This document shows, one piece after another, positions 34,607-43,883 of a stretch of 64,000 nucleotides of DNA (position 1 is the first letter of the stretch; each line of letters starts with the position of its first letter). The notes below the pieces were generated by a model. It had not been told where the DNA came from. It worked only from the letters and a program-made list of their open reading frames with translations, and made no database searches. The stretch is from Mycobacterium sp. SMC-2. GTDB lineage: Bacteria; Actinomycetota; Actinomycetes; Mycobacteriales; Mycobacteriaceae. The stretch lies in contig NZ_CP079863.1 of NCBI RefSeq assembly GCF_025263485.1, forward strand, positions 1,426,001-1,490,000. The letters are read 5' to 3'. The translations under genes and the position numbers were made by a program.

Positions 34607-35965
34607 ATGGCTGGCACTCCGCAACTGCGCCAAGGGCTCTCGCAGCGCCAGCTCAGCATGATCGCCCTCGGCGGCGTCATCGGCGCCGGGCTGTTCGTCG
34701 GCTCCGGCGTGGTGATCAACGACACCGGCCCCGCCGCGTTCCTGACGTACGCGCTGTGCGGTCTGCTGATCGTCCTCGTGATGCGCATGCTGGGCGAGAT
34801 GGCGGCCGCGAGCCCGTCGACCGGATCGTTCGCCGACTACGCGGCCACGGCCCTGGGCGGCTGGGCGGGCTTTTCGGTCGCCTGGCTCTACTGGTACTTC
34901 TGGGTCATCGTGGTCGGCTTCGAGGCGGTCGCCGGCGGGAAGGTCCTCAACTACTGGTTTCACGCCCCGCTGTGGCTGCTGTCGCTGTGCCTGATGGTCT
35001 TGATGACCGCGACCAACCTGTTCTCGGTGTCGTCCTTCGGAGAATTCGAATACTGGTTCGCCGGAATCAAAGTCGCGACCATCGTGATCTTCCTCGGCGT
35101 GGGCACGGCGTTCGTCCTGGGCCTCGTGCCGGGCCATCGGGGCGGACTGGCCAACCTCACCGCGCACGGCGGCTTCCTCCCCAAGGGCATCGGCGCCGTT
35201 TTCGCCGCGATCGTGGTGGTGATCTTCTCCATGGTCGGCGCCGAGATCGTCACCGTGGCCGCCGCCGAAAGCCGGGACCCCGAACTCGCGGTCCAGAAGG
35301 CGACGCGGTCGGTGGTGGCGCGCATCGGCGTCTTCTTCGTCGGTTCCGTCTTCCTGCTGGTGGCGATATTGCCATGGGACTCAGTCGAAGTCGGCGCCTC
35401 GCCGTACGTGGCCGCGCTGCACCACCTGGGGCTGCGCGGCGCCGATCAGGTGATGAACGCGGTGGTGCTCACCGCGGTGCTGTCCTGCCTGAACTCAGGG
35501 CTGTATACGGCGTCGCGCATGCTGTTCGTGCTCGCCGGCCGGGGTGAGGCCCCGACACGGTTGATCAGGCTGAGCGCGCGCGGCGTTCCCCACATCGCGA
35601 TCCTGTGCTCCTCGGCGGTCGGGTTCGGCTGCGTCATCATGGCGCGCGTCGCGCCCAACACCGTGTTCCTCTTCCTGCTCAACTCGTCGGGCGCCGTCAT
35701 CTTGTTCGTCTACTGGCTGATCGCGCTGTCGCAGATCCGCCTGCGCCGCCGCACCCCCGCCGAAAAGCTGCGAGTCAAGATGTGGTTCTTCCCGGTGCTC
35801 TCGATCCTCGCCCTCGCCGGCATCACCGCCGTGCTGGTGCAGATGGCGTTCGACCGCTCGGCGCGCAGCCAACTGTGGCTCAGCCTGCTGTCGTGGGCGG
35901 TGGTGATCGGGCTGTACTTCGCCGCCCGGGCCCGCGGCCGGCTCCCCGTGCGCCCCGGGGACTAA
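34607..35965 (+). CDS. gabP: GabP-type amino-acid permease
   Basis: 452 aa, twelve-helix APC-superfamily transporter. The first helix has the family signature MIALGGVIGAGLFVGSG, and helices 3-4 carry RMLGEMAAASPSTGSFADYA. Helix 6 includes IFSMVGAEIVTVAAAES, typical of the amino acid permease site. Named GABA permease in M. tuberculosis (Rv0522), but substrate cannot be read from sequence. ATG 34607 follows the methyltransferase gene closely. Confidence 0.92.
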   Translation: MAGTPQLRQGLSQRQLSMIALGGVIGAGLFVGSGVVINDTGPAAFLTYALCGLLIVLVMRMLGEMAAASPSTGSFADYAATALGGWAGFSVAWLYWYFWVIVVGFEAVAGGKVLNYWFHAPLWLLSLCLMVLMTATNLFSVSSFGEFEYWFAGIKVATIVIFLGVGTAFVLGLVPGHRGGLANLTAHGGFLPKGIGAVFAAIVVVIFSMVGAEIVTVAAAESRDPELAVQKATRSVVARIGVFFVGSVFLLVAILPWDSVEVGASPYVAALHHLGLRGADQVMNAVVLTAVLSCLNSGLYTASRMLFVLAGRGEAPTRLIRLSARGVPHIAILCSSAVGFGCVIMARVAPNTVFLFLLNSSGAVILFVYWLIALSQIRLRRRTPAEKLRVKMWFFPVLSILALAGITAVLVQMAFDRSARSQLWLSLLSWAVVIGLYFAARARGRLPVRPGD

Positions 35966-35983
35966 GAGCTCAGTCGGTCTTCG

Positions 35984-36151
35984 TCAGCAGGACCGCGTCG
36001 TCGAACGGCAGCCGGTCGGGTTCTTCAGCCAGTCCCGGTCCGGGCCGTAGGTCAGCAGGATCGCCACCCCGGGCTTGCCGTCGACGCCGGTGCTGAACAC
36101 ATTCACCGGGGTGCGGTACGGCTTGCCCGAGCGGCGCCCGCTGCCCCGCAT
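35984..36151 (-). pseudogene. Truncated Ddn-type deazaflavin-dependent nitroreductase remnant
   Basis: The minus strand reads GRRSGKPYRTPVNVFSTGVD, then GKPGVAILLTYGPDRDWLKN, matching the F420-binding core of the Ddn family (GR-SG--RTPV). It is only 55 codons, lacking the N-terminal helix and the second half; after LKN it drops into unrelated PTGCRSTTRSC and stops. Probably a deletion remnant of an Rv0523c-type gene. Confidence 0.7.
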
Positions 36152-36191
36152 CAACCAAACTTTTGCCGGCGAACGGGTCTAGGGTTTTGCC

Positions 36192-36536
36192 ATGGGTGAC
36201 TCGCCAGGTGACGAAGCGGCCGACCGCGCCGACGAGTTGCAGCGCAGGGGCCGAGACCTCGCCGCGCACAAGCCCGTCACCCCCGAAGACGTCGGGCGCG
36301 CCGCCGATCGTGCCGAGCACGCCCACGAGCGAGACCAGGTGGCGCACCGCCGCGAGCGGCAGCGCCACTACCAAGCCGCCGCCGCGCACGAGCGGGCCGC
36401 CGAGGTCCACGAGCGCGCGGTGGCCGAGGGCATCGGGGACGTCGAAGCGCACCGGCGCGCGGCTGAAAGGGAGCGCGAAGCCGCCCGCCAGAACTTCCAG
36501 GCCGCGCAGGAAGCCGACGGGCAAGGCGACGCCTGA
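36192..36536 (+). CDS. Charged, likely coiled-coil small protein
   Basis: 114 aa, more than half Ala, Glu, Arg, His or Asp: HAHERDQVAHRRERQRHYQA then AAAHERAAEVHERAVAEGIG. Heptad-like spacing suggests one long coiled coil. No hydrophobic segment. ATG 36192 has a clear start after GGTTTTGCC. I know no function and cannot place it in M. tuberculosis at this site. Coding status is supported by composition unlike random shadows and an unbroken frame. Confidence 0.6.
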   Translation: MGDSPGDEAADRADELQRRGRDLAAHKPVTPEDVGRAADRAEHAHERDQVAHRRERQRHYQAAAAHERAAEVHERAVAEGIGDVEAHRRAAEREREAARQNFQAAQEADGQGDA

Positions 36537-36593
36537 CCCGTCCTGCTACACCCTGTAGTTGAACCGGCCGCGGAGGCTGGGACACTGGTCGTC

Positions 36594-37925
36594 ATGGGAA
36601 GCAGTGACCAGGCGACCGCGCACGCCGCCACGACGGCGGCGTCGGCCCGGCTGTTCGAGGATGCCTGCCAGGTCATCCCCGGCGGGGTGAACTCGCCGGT
36701 GCGGGCCTTCACCGCGGTGGGCGGGACCCCGCGCTTCATCACCGAGGCGCGCGGGTGCCGGCTCACCGACGCCGACGGCAATCGCTACGTCGACCTGGTC
36801 TGCTCCTGGGGCCCGATGATCCTGGGGCACGCGCACCCGGCCGTCGTCGAGGCCGTCGCCCGGGCCGCCGCTTCCGGCCTGTCGTTCGGTGCGCCCACGC
36901 CGGCGGAGAGCCAGCTGGCCGCCGAGATCATCGGGCGGGTGGCGCCCGTCGAACGGATACGGCTGGTCAACTCCGGCACCGAGGCCACGATGAGCGCGAT
37001 CCGGCTGGCCCGCGGGTTCACCGGCAGGCCCAAGATCGTCAAGTTCTCCGGCTGCTACCACGGCCACGTCGACGCGCTGCTCGCCGACGCGGGTTCCGGG
37101 GTGGCGACGCTGGGCCTGCCGTCCTCGCCCGGGGTCACCGGCGCGGCGGCGGCCGACACGATCGTGTTGCCGTACAACGACATCGACGCCGTGCGGCGGA
37201 CCTTCGCCGAGCTCGGCGACCAGATCGCCGCGGTGATCACCGAGGCCAGCCCCGGCAACATGGGCGTCGTCCCACCCCTGGCCGGCTACAACGCCGCGCT
37301 GCGCGCCATCACCGCCGAACACGGTGCGCTGCTGATCGTCGACGAGGTGATGACCGGGTTCCGGGTCAGCCGAAGCGGTTGGTACGGAATAGATCCCGTC
37401 GCCGCCGACCTGTTCACCTTCGGCAAGGTGATGAGTGGCGGGCTGCCCGCGGCCGCGTTCGGCGGCCGCGCCGAGGTGATGGAGCGGCTGGCGCCGCTGG
37501 GGCCCGTGTATCAGGCCGGCACGCTGTCCGGCAACCCGGTGGCGGTGGCCGCCGGCCTGGCGACGTTGCGTGCCGCCGACGCCGCCGTCTACGCCGCGCT
37601 GGACGCCAACGCCGATCGGCTGGCAGCCCTGCTCTCGGAGGCCCTGACGGACGCCGGTGTGCCACACCAGCTTTCGCGGGCCGGCAACATGCTCAGCGTG
37701 TTCTTCGCCGACACGCCGGTGACCGACTTCGCGTCCGCGCGGGCCACCCAGACCTGGCGTTATCCGCCGTTCTTCCACGCGCTGCTGGACGCGGGCGTCT
37801 ACCCGCCGTGCAGCGCCTTCGAGGCATGGTTCGTCTCGGCGGCGCTGGACGACGCCGCGTTCGACCGGATCGCCGATGCCCTGCCCGCCGCCGCCCGCGC
37901 GGCCGCCCAAAAGGACCAGCCCTGA
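36594..37925 (+). CDS. hemL: Glutamate-1-semialdehyde 2,1-aminomutase
   Basis: 443 aa PLP enzyme making aminolevulinate for HemB. PLP Lys is in [20 protein letters not shown] (about residue 280). Further family blocks are [16 protein letters not shown] and [17 protein letters not shown] or ATG near 36594 fits the length. The stop TGA overlaps the next ATG (TGATG). CTACA-CCC-TGTAG (36543-36555) lies upstream and may be an operator. Confidence 0.96.
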   Translation: MGSSDQATAHAATTAASARLFEDACQVIPGGVNSPVRAFTAVGGTPRFITEARGCRLTDADGNRYVDLVCSWGPMILGHAHPAVVEAVARAAASGLSFGAPTPAESQLAAEIIGRVAPVERIRLVNSGTEATMSAIRLARGFTGRPKIVKFSGCYHGHVDALLADAGSGVATLGLPSSPGVTGAAAADTIVLPYNDIDAVRRTFAELGDQIAAVITEASPGNMGVVPPLAGYNAALRAITAEHGALLIVDEVMTGFRVSRSGWYGIDPVAADLFTFGKVMSGGLPAAAFGGRAEVMERLAPLGPVYQAGTLSGNPVAVAAGLATLRAADAAVYAALDANADRLAALLSEALTDAGVPHQLSRAGNMLSVFFADTPVTDFASARATQTWRYPPFFHALLDAGVYPPCSAFEAWFVSAALDDAAFDRIADALPAAARAAAQKDQP

Positions 37926-38530
37926 TGTCCGAGCAAACCCGCGTCCACGTCGTGCGCCACGGGGAGGTGCACAACCCCAGCGGCGTCCTCTATGGCCGGC
38001 TGCCGGGGTTCCGCCTATCCGAGCGGGGCCGCGAGCAGGCGGCCGCCGTCGCCGAGGCGCTGGCCGGCCGGGACATCGCCGCCGTCGTCGCCTCCCCGCT
38101 GCAACGGGCCCAGGAAACCGCCGCGCCCATCGCCGCCAAGCACGACGTGGCCGTCGACACCGATCACGACCTGATCGAGTCCGCGAACTTCTTCGAGGGC
38201 CGCCGCGTCGGCCCGGGCGACGGCGCCTGGCGCGACCCGCGATTCTGGTGGCAGCTGCGCAACCCGTTCACCCCCTCGTGGGGTGAACCGTACGCCGAGA
38301 TCGCGGCGCGCATGACGACCGCGGTGGACAAGGTCCGCGCGCGCGGGGCCGGCCGCGAGGTGGTGTGCGTCAGCCACCAGCTGCCGGTATGGACGCTGCG
38401 GCTGCACCTGACCGGCCGGCGGCTGTGGCACGACCCGCGACGGCGCGAGTGCGGCCTGTGCTCGATCACCACCCTGGTGTACGAGGGTGACCGGCTGGTC
38501 GACGTCGAGTACCGGGAGCCGGCGCTCTGA
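37925..38530 (+). CDS. Histidine phosphatase superfamily protein (Rv0525-like)
   Basis: 201 aa of the phosphoglycerate-mutase-like family. The catalytic RHG is in VHVVRHGEVHNPSG at the N-terminus, the second Arg in SPLQRAQET, and the second His in VVCVSHQLPVWTL. The substrate is unknown; many members are general small-molecule phosphatases. Translationally coupled to hemL. Confidence 0.87.
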   Translation: MSEQTRVHVVRHGEVHNPSGVLYGRLPGFRLSERGREQAAAVAEALAGRDIAAVVASPLQRAQETAAPIAAKHDVAVDTDHDLIESANFFEGRRVGPGDGAWRDPRFWWQLRNPFTPSWGEPYAEIAARMTTAVDKVRARGAGREVVCVSHQLPVWTLRLHLTGRRLWHDPRRRECGLCSITTLVYEGDRLVDVEYREPAL

Positions 38531-38532
38531 GC

Positions 38533-39120
38533 ATGTGGCGACTGGTGGTGGCCGGGGTCGTGCTGACGACCCTGGTTGCCGGGTGCTCTTCGGGTCGCGA
38601 CGCGGTCGCCCAGGGCGGCACCTTCGAATTCGTCTCGCCCGGCGGGAAGACCGACATTTACTACAACCCGCCGTCCAGCCGTGGCCGCCCCGGCCCGCTG
38701 TCGGGGCCCGACCTGGCGGACCCCGCCCACCCGCTGTCGCTGGACGATCCGACCTTCGCCGGCCGGGTCGTCGTCATCAACATCTGGGGGCAGTGGTGCG
38801 GCCCGTGCCGGGCCGAGGTCAGCCAGCTGCAGCAGGTGTACGACGCCACCCGCGACGCCGGGGTGTCTTTTCTCGGCATCGACGTGCGCGACAGCAACCG
38901 CCAGGCGGCGCTGGACTTCGTCAATGACCGGCACGTGACCTTCCCGTCGATCTACGACCCGGCGATGCGCACCCTGATCGCGTTCGGCGGCAAGTACCCC
39001 ACCACCGTGATCCCGTCCACGCTCGTCCTCGACCGCCAGCACCGCGTCGCGGCGGTGTTCCTGCGCGAAATGCTGGCGGCCGACCTGCAGCCCGTGGTGC
39101 AGAAGCTGGCGCGAGAATGA
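38533..39120 (+). CDS. TlpA/ResA-like thioredoxin lipoprotein (Rv0526-like)
   Basis: 195 aa. Signal peptide with lipobox LVAGCSSG (Cys near residue 19), then a thioredoxin domain with WGQWCGPCRAEV (WCGPC). In System II cytochrome c maturation such proteins reduce apocytochrome CXXCH using electrons from CcdA, which follows directly (ATGA overlap at 39117). Likely anchored on the outer face of the cytoplasmic membrane. TYPxTxxP-like YPTTVIPSTLVLD keeps the cis-Pro. Confidence 0.92.
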   Translation: MWRLVVAGVVLTTLVAGCSSGRDAVAQGGTFEFVSPGGKTDIYYNPPSSRGRPGPLSGPDLADPAHPLSLDDPTFAGRVVVINIWGQWCGPCRAEVSQLQQVYDATRDAGVSFLGIDVRDSNRQAALDFVNDRHVTFPSIYDPAMRTLIAFGGKYPTTVIPSTLVLDRQHRVAAVFLREMLAADLQPVVQKLARE

Positions 39121-39896
39121 CCGGCTTCACCCAGATCGCCGCCGCCGGGCCGCTCCTGGTGGCCCTCGGCGTGTGCCTGCTCGCGGGGCTGGTGTCCTTC
39201 GCCTCGCCGTGCGTGGTGCCCCTGGTGCCCGGCTACCTGTCCTACCTGGCCGCCGTCGTCGGCGTGGACGAGCAGCCGTTGCCCGGCCAGGTCAAGGCCC
39301 CACCGTCGGCGCGATGGCGGGTCGCCGGCTCGGCCGCGTTGTTCGTCGCCGGGTTCACCACTGTGTTCGTCCTGGGCACGGTCGCCGTCCTCGGGATGAC
39401 CACCACTCTGATCACCAACCAGCTGCTGCTACAGCGGGTCGGTGGCGTGCTGACGATCGTGATGGGCCTGGTCTTCGTCGGCCTCATCCCGGCGCTGCAG
39501 CGCCAGGCCCGGTTCAGCCCGCGCCAGCTGACGACGGTCGCCGGGGCGCCGCTGCTGGGCGCGGTGTTCGCGTTGGGCTGGACGCCGTGCCTGGGGCCGA
39601 CGCTGGCCGGCGTCATCACCGTGGCCTCGGCCACCGACGGCGCGAGCGTGGCTCGCGGCACCGCCCTGGTGATCGCCTACTGCCTGGGGCTGGGCATCCC
39701 GTTCGTGCTGTTGGCGTTCGGCTCGGCGGGCGCCGTCGGGGCGCTGGGCTGGCTGCGGCGCCATACCCGGGCCATCCAGATCTTCGGCGGCGCGCTGCTG
39801 ATCACGGTCGGTGCCCTGCTGGTCAGCGGGGTGTGGAACGACTTCACCTCCTGGCTGCGCGACGCCTTCGTGTCCGACGTGAGGCTGCCGATTTGA
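39117..39896 (+). CDS. ccdA: Cytochrome c biogenesis protein CcdA
   Basis: 259 aa, six transmembrane helices. The two redox Cys are in VSFASPCVVPLVPGYLSYLA and FALGWTPCLGPTLAGVI, as in CcdA/DsbD-beta. It passes cytoplasmic thioredoxin electrons to the TlpA-like protein encoded upstream. ATGA overlap with its partner, and its stop overlaps a TTG of the resB-like gene. Confidence 0.94.
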   Translation: MTGFTQIAAAGPLLVALGVCLLAGLVSFASPCVVPLVPGYLSYLAAVVGVDEQPLPGQVKAPPSARWRVAGSAALFVAGFTTVFVLGTVAVLGMTTTLITNQLLLQRVGGVLTIVMGLVFVGLIPALQRQARFSPRQLTTVAGAPLLGAVFALGWTPCLGPTLAGVITVASATDGASVARGTALVIAYCLGLGIPFVLLAFGSAGAVGALGWLRRHTRAIQIFGGALLITVGALLVSGVWNDFTSWLRDAFVSDVRLPI

Positions 39897-41563
39897 GCTC
39901 CCCGGTAGAGCCGCGAGCAGACGCAGAATCGCACGGAAAGACCCGTCCCAGTGCGATTTTGCGTCTGCTCGCGCAAAGGGGGCGCAACACCTGGCGCGCG
40001 CTGACCTCCATGGGCACCGCGCTGGTGCTGCTGTTCCTGCTCGCGCTGGGCGCGATACCCGGGGCGCTGCTGCCCCAGCGCAGCCTCAACGCCGGCAAGG
40101 TCGACGACTACCTGAAGGCCCACCCGGTCATCGGGCCGTGGCTGGATCGGCTGCAGGCGTTCAACGTGTTCTCCAGCTTCTGGTTCACCGCCGTCTACGT
40201 CCTGCTGTTCGTCTCGCTGGTCGGCTGCCTGACCCCGCGGATGATCGAGCATGCCCGCAGCCTGCGCGCCACCCCGGTGGCCGCCCCGCGCAACCTGGCC
40301 CGGCTGCCCAAGCACGCCAGCGCTCAGCTGAAAGGCGACCCCGACGAGCTGAACGCCCTGGCGAACAGGATCACCGACCGGCTGCGCGGCTGGCGGACGG
40401 CGATCCGGCACGAAGGCGAGGTCGTCGAGGTGTCCGCCGAAAAGGGCTACCTGCGTGAATTCGGCAACATCGCCTTCCACTTCTCCTTGCTGGGCCTGCT
40501 GGTCGCGGTGGCCGTCGGCAAGCTGTTCGGCTACGAGGGCAACGTCATCGTCATCGCCGACTCCGGCCCGGGCTTCTGCTCGGCCTCGCCGGCGGCGTTC
40601 GACTCGTTCCGCGCCGGCAACACCGTCGACGGCACGTCGCTCAATCCGATCTGCATCCGCGTCAACGACTTTCAGGCGCACTACCTGCCGTCGGGGCAGG
40701 CCACCTCGTTCGCCGCCGACATCGACTACCAGGCGGGCCGCGATCTGGCGGCCAACAACTGGCGGCACTACCTGCTGGAGGTCAACCATCCGCTGCGGGT
40801 CGGCGGCGACCGGGTGTACCTGCAGGGCCACGGCTACGCGCCCACCTTCACCGTGACCTTCCCGGACGGGCAGACCCGCACGTCGACCGTGCAATGGCGA
40901 CCCGACAACCCGCAGACCCTGCTCAGCTCGGGGGTGGTGCGCATCGACCCGCCCGCCGGCAGCTATCGCACCGCCGCCGAGCGCCGCGCGCACGAGATCG
41001 CGATACAGGGCCTGCTGGCGCCGACGGAGCAGCTCGAGGGCACGCTGATGTCGTCGAGTTTCCCGGCCCTGAACGCCCCCGCGGTGGCCGTCGACATCTA
41101 CCGCGGCGACACTGGCCTGGACACCGGGCGGCCCCAATCGCTGTTCACGCTGGACCCCCGGTTGATCCAGCAGGGGCGGCTGACCAAGGAAAAGCGCGTC
41201 AATCTGCGTGCCGGGCAGGAGGTCCGGATCGACCAGGGCCCGGCGGCGGGCACCGTCGTCCGCTTCGACGGCGCCGTGCCGTTCGTCAACCTGCAGGTCT
41301 CCCACGACCCCGGCCAAAGCTGGGTGCTGGTCTTCGCCGTCACGATGATGGCCGGGCTGCTGGTGTCGCTGCTGGTGCGCCGTCGCCGGGTGTGGGTCAG
41401 GCTCACCCCGGGGGCCGGTACGGTGAACGTCGAACTGGGCGGGCTGGCGCGCACCGACAACTCCGGGTGGGGCGACGAGTTCGAGCGGTTGACCGAGCGG
41501 GTGCTGGATGGCCTTGGCGAGCCTGCCGCGTCCAGAAGGAGTTCTCAGGTGGACGTCAAATGA
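39893..41563 (+). CDS. ResB/Ccs1-like cytochrome c synthetase subunit (Rv0528-like)
   Basis: 556 aa from TTG 39893; TTG 39959 is the other possible start, since no ATG or GTG in frame precedes TWRALTSMGTALVLLFLLAL. Three N-terminal transmembrane helices, a large external domain with HYLPSGQATSFAADIDYQAG, and one C-terminal helix (VLVFAVTMMAGLLVSLLVRR), typical of ResB. With CcsA it forms the haem channel and ligase. The first 25 codons run through a 23-bp palindrome (39912-39973). The stop overlaps ccsA (ATGA). Confidence 0.9.
   Translation: MSSPVEPRADAESHGKTRPSAILRLLAQRGRNTWRALTSMGTALVLLFLLALGAIPGALLPQRSLNAGKVDDYLKAHPVIGPWLDRLQAFNVFSSFWFTAVYVLLFVSLVGCLTPRMIEHARSLRATPVAAPRNLARLPKHASAQLKGDPDELNALANRITDRLRGWRTAIRHEGEVVEVSAEKGYLREFGNIAFHFSLLGLLVAVAVGKLFGYEGNVIVIADSGPGFCSASPAAFDSFRAGNTVDGTSLNPICIRVNDFQAHYLPSGQATSFAADIDYQAGRDLAANNWRHYLLEVNHPLRVGGDRVYLQGHGYAPTFTVTFPDGQTRTSTVQWRPDNPQTLLSSGVVRIDPPAGSYRTAAERRAHEIAIQGLLAPTEQLEGTLMSSSFPALNAPAVAVDIYRGDTGLDTGRPQSLFTLDPRLIQQGRLTKEKRVNLRAGQEVRIDQGPAAGTVVRFDGAVPFVNLQVSHDPGQSWVLVFAVTMMAGLLVSLLVRRRRVWVRLTPGAGTVNVELGGLARTDNSGWGDEFERLTERVLDGLGEPAASRRSSQVDVK
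39912..39973. repeat. 23-bp palindrome within the 5' end of the resB-like gene
   Basis: Left arm 39912-39934 (CGCGAGCAGACGCAGAATCG plus CAC) and right arm 39951-39973 pair at 22 of 23 positions, the exception being a G-U wobble in plus-strand RNA. The motif GAGCAGACGCAAAATCGC is one I recall from other mycobacterial intergenic regions. It is inside the predicted coding region, just after ccdA. Confidence 0.75.
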
Positions 41564-42537
41564 ACACGTTGCACGTCAACATCGTCTTGGCGCGCTATTC
41601 CGACTGGGCGTTCACGTCGGCCGTGGTGGCGCTCGTCATCGCGCTGCTGCTGCTGGCCTTCGAGCTGGCGTATGCGGGCGGCCGCCGCGTCGACCGGCGC
41701 GAGCAGGTCCTGGCCGGTGCGGTCTCCTCCGACAGCTTCAGCCCGGGCATCGTGGAGGACGTCCCCGCGCGGCCGTTCGACGAACGCGTCGGGCGGGCCG
41801 GGCTGGCCGTCGTCTACCTCGGCATCGGGCTGCTGCTCGCCTGCATCGTGCTGCGCGGCCTGGCCACCCTGCGGGCGCCGTGGGGCAACATGTACGAGTT
41901 CATCAACCTGACCTGCATGTGCGGGCTGCTGGCCGGGGCTTTCGTGTTGCGCCGCCCGCTATACCGCCCGCTGTGGGTCTTCCTGCTGGTGCCGGTGCTG
42001 ATCCTGCTCACGGTGTCCGGGCGCTGGCTCTACACCAACGCCGCGCCGGTGATGCCCGCGCTGCAGTCCTACTGGCTGCCCATCCACGTGTCCGTGGTCA
42101 GCCTGGGCTCCGGGGTGTTCATGGTCGCCGGCATCGCCAGCATTCTGTTCCTGCTGCGCACCTCGGCGCTGAGTGATCCCGGGGCCGACGGTGCCCTGGC
42201 CCGGATGGTGCGGCGATTCCCCGACGCGCAGACCCTGGACCGCGTCGCCTACCGGACCACGATCTTCGCCTTCCCCGTTTTCGGCTTCGGGGTCATCTTC
42301 GGCGCGATCTGGGCCGAGGAGGCGTGGGGCCGGTATTGGGGCTGGGATCCCAAGGAGACAGTGTCCTTCGTCGCATGGGTGATCTACGCCGCCTACTTGC
42401 ACGCCAGGTCGACGGCGGGCTGGCGGGACAGGAAGGCGGCCTGGATCAACGTCGCCGGGTTCGTGGCCATGGTCTTCAACCTGTTCTTCGTTAACCTGGT
42501 CACGGTGGGCCTGCATTCGTATGCGGGCGTGGGGTGA
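41560..42537 (+). CDS. ccsA: Cytochrome c biogenesis protein CcsA
   Basis: 325 aa, about eight transmembrane helices. The haem-handling WWD-type motif is AWGRYWGWDPKETVSFVAW (about residue 250). With the ResB-like protein it delivers haem to apocytochrome c outside the membrane. Conserved His residues lie in LPIHVSVV and the loop near YLHARSTAGW. ATGA overlap with the gene before. Confidence 0.94.
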   Translation: MNTLHVNIVLARYSDWAFTSAVVALVIALLLLAFELAYAGGRRVDRREQVLAGAVSSDSFSPGIVEDVPARPFDERVGRAGLAVVYLGIGLLLACIVLRGLATLRAPWGNMYEFINLTCMCGLLAGAFVLRRPLYRPLWVFLLVPVLILLTVSGRWLYTNAAPVMPALQSYWLPIHVSVVSLGSGVFMVAGIASILFLLRTSALSDPGADGALARMVRRFPDAQTLDRVAYRTTIFAFPVFGFGVIFGAIWAEEAWGRYWGWDPKETVSFVAWVIYAAYLHARSTAGWRDRKAAWINVAGFVAMVFNLFFVNLVTVGLHSYAGVG

Positions 42538-42580
42538 CCGCTAGCGACCGACCCAAGTAACACAACAAGGGGGAGTGCAA

Positions 42581-43879
42581 GTGTCCGACCATCCAACGAC
42601 GGGCGTGGGGGCGCCCGAGGAACCGACCACGCAACTGCCCCCGCAGGAGCCGGCGGCCTCGCCGCCGCCGGAAAACGCTGACGAGTCGCCGTCCGACGCC
42701 GGCGAGGCGCCGACCCGCGCCTTCGCCGGATTCCGCACCGAGCGGCGGGTGCCCGGCCCCGAGCAGCGGGAGGCGGCGCCGCCCACCACGCCCAGGCCCG
42801 CGGGGATGCCGCCGTGGGATGCCACCCCGGTGACCGGTATACCGCGCGTCGACCCGACCGCATACGGCGCCTACTACGCCGGCCCCGCCGACGCGCCGCC
42901 TCCGCAAACGCCGCCGCGGCCCGAGTCCGTGCCGCACACGCCGTACCCGGAACTGTCCACCGGCGTGTTGCTTCGGCCCGTCAAACCGCCGCCGTCCGAG
43001 GGCTGGCGCCGGCTGCTCTATGAGCTGTCCGGGCATCTGGTCAACCTGGGGGAGAGCCCCCGCTCGGCCCGCTACAACAACCTGGTGGCACAGGTGAACC
43101 GGCCGCTGCGCGGGTGCTACCGGATCGTGCTGGTCTCGCTGAAGGGCGGCGTCGGCAAGACGACGATCACCGCGATGGTGGGCGCCACCTTCGCCTCCAT
43201 CCGCGGTGACCGGGTGGTCGCGGTCGACGCCAACCCCGACCGCGGCACACTGAGCCAGAGGATCCCGCTGGAGACGTCGGCGACGGTCCGCCAGCTGCTG
43301 CACGACGCCGCGAGCATCGAGCGCTACAGCGATGTCCGGCGCTACACGTCGAAGGGCCCGAGCGGGCTGGAAGTACTGGCCTCAGAATCCGACCCGGCCA
43401 TCTCGGAGGCGTTCAGCGCCGACGACTACACCCGGGTCTTGGACGTCCTGGAGCGGTTCTACGGCCTGGTGCTCACCGACTGCGGCCCGGGTCTGCTGCA
43501 TTCGGTGATGTCCTCGGTGCTGGAGAAGGCCGACGTGCTCGTCGTGGTCAGCTCCGCATCGATCGACGGGGCGCGCAGCGCGTCGGCAACGCTGGACTGG
43601 TTGGACGCGCACGGCTACCAGGAGATGGTGCGCAATTCGATCGCGGTCATCAACGGGGTGCGGTCGCGGACGGGCAAGGTCGACATGAACAAGGTGGTCG
43701 ACCATTTCGCCCGCCGCTGCCGCGCGGTCCAGGTGGTGCCGTTCGACCCGCACCTCGAGGAGGGCGCCGAAATCGAGTTGGACCGGCTGAAGCGGAAGAC
43801 CCGCGAGGCGCTCACCGAGCTGGCAGCCATCGTCGCCGACGGATTCCCCGGCGACCAGCGCAACCCCGGGATCGCGTAG
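42581..43879 (+). CDS. MinD/ParA-type ATPase with proline-rich N-terminus (Rv0530-like)
   Basis: 432 aa. Residues 1 to about 135 are Pro/Glu/Ala-rich and probably disordered. The ATPase domain begins with the deviant Walker A VSLKGGVGKTTITAMVGATF (about 185-204), and the switch Asp is in LVLTDCGPGLL. The layout resembles EspI-like ATPases linked to type VII secretion, but no ESX genes are adjacent. It follows ccsA by 43 nt. GTG 42581 is favoured over GTG 42575 because AGGGGGAG is then correctly spaced. Confidence 0.85.
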   Translation: MSDHPTTGVGAPEEPTTQLPPQEPAASPPPENADESPSDAGEAPTRAFAGFRTERRVPGPEQREAAPPTTPRPAGMPPWDATPVTGIPRVDPTAYGAYYAGPADAPPPQTPPRPESVPHTPYPELSTGVLLRPVKPPPSEGWRRLLYELSGHLVNLGESPRSARYNNLVAQVNRPLRGCYRIVLVSLKGGVGKTTITAMVGATFASIRGDRVVAVDANPDRGTLSQRIPLETSATVRQLLHDAASIERYSDVRRYTSKGPSGLEVLASESDPAISEAFSADDYTRVLDVLERFYGLVLTDCGPGLLHSVMSSVLEKADVLVVVSSASIDGARSASATLDWLDAHGYQEMVRNSIAVINGVRSRTGKVDMNKVVDHFARRCRAVQVVPFDPHLEEGAEIELDRLKRKTREALTELAAIVADGFPGDQRNPGIA

Positions 43880-43883
43880 AGCC

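Noticed and set aside
39173..41563. 796-codon ORF joining ccdA region to the resB-like gene
   Set aside because: The part before 39893 is a wrong-frame reading of ccdA; CcdA and ResB are separate proteins.
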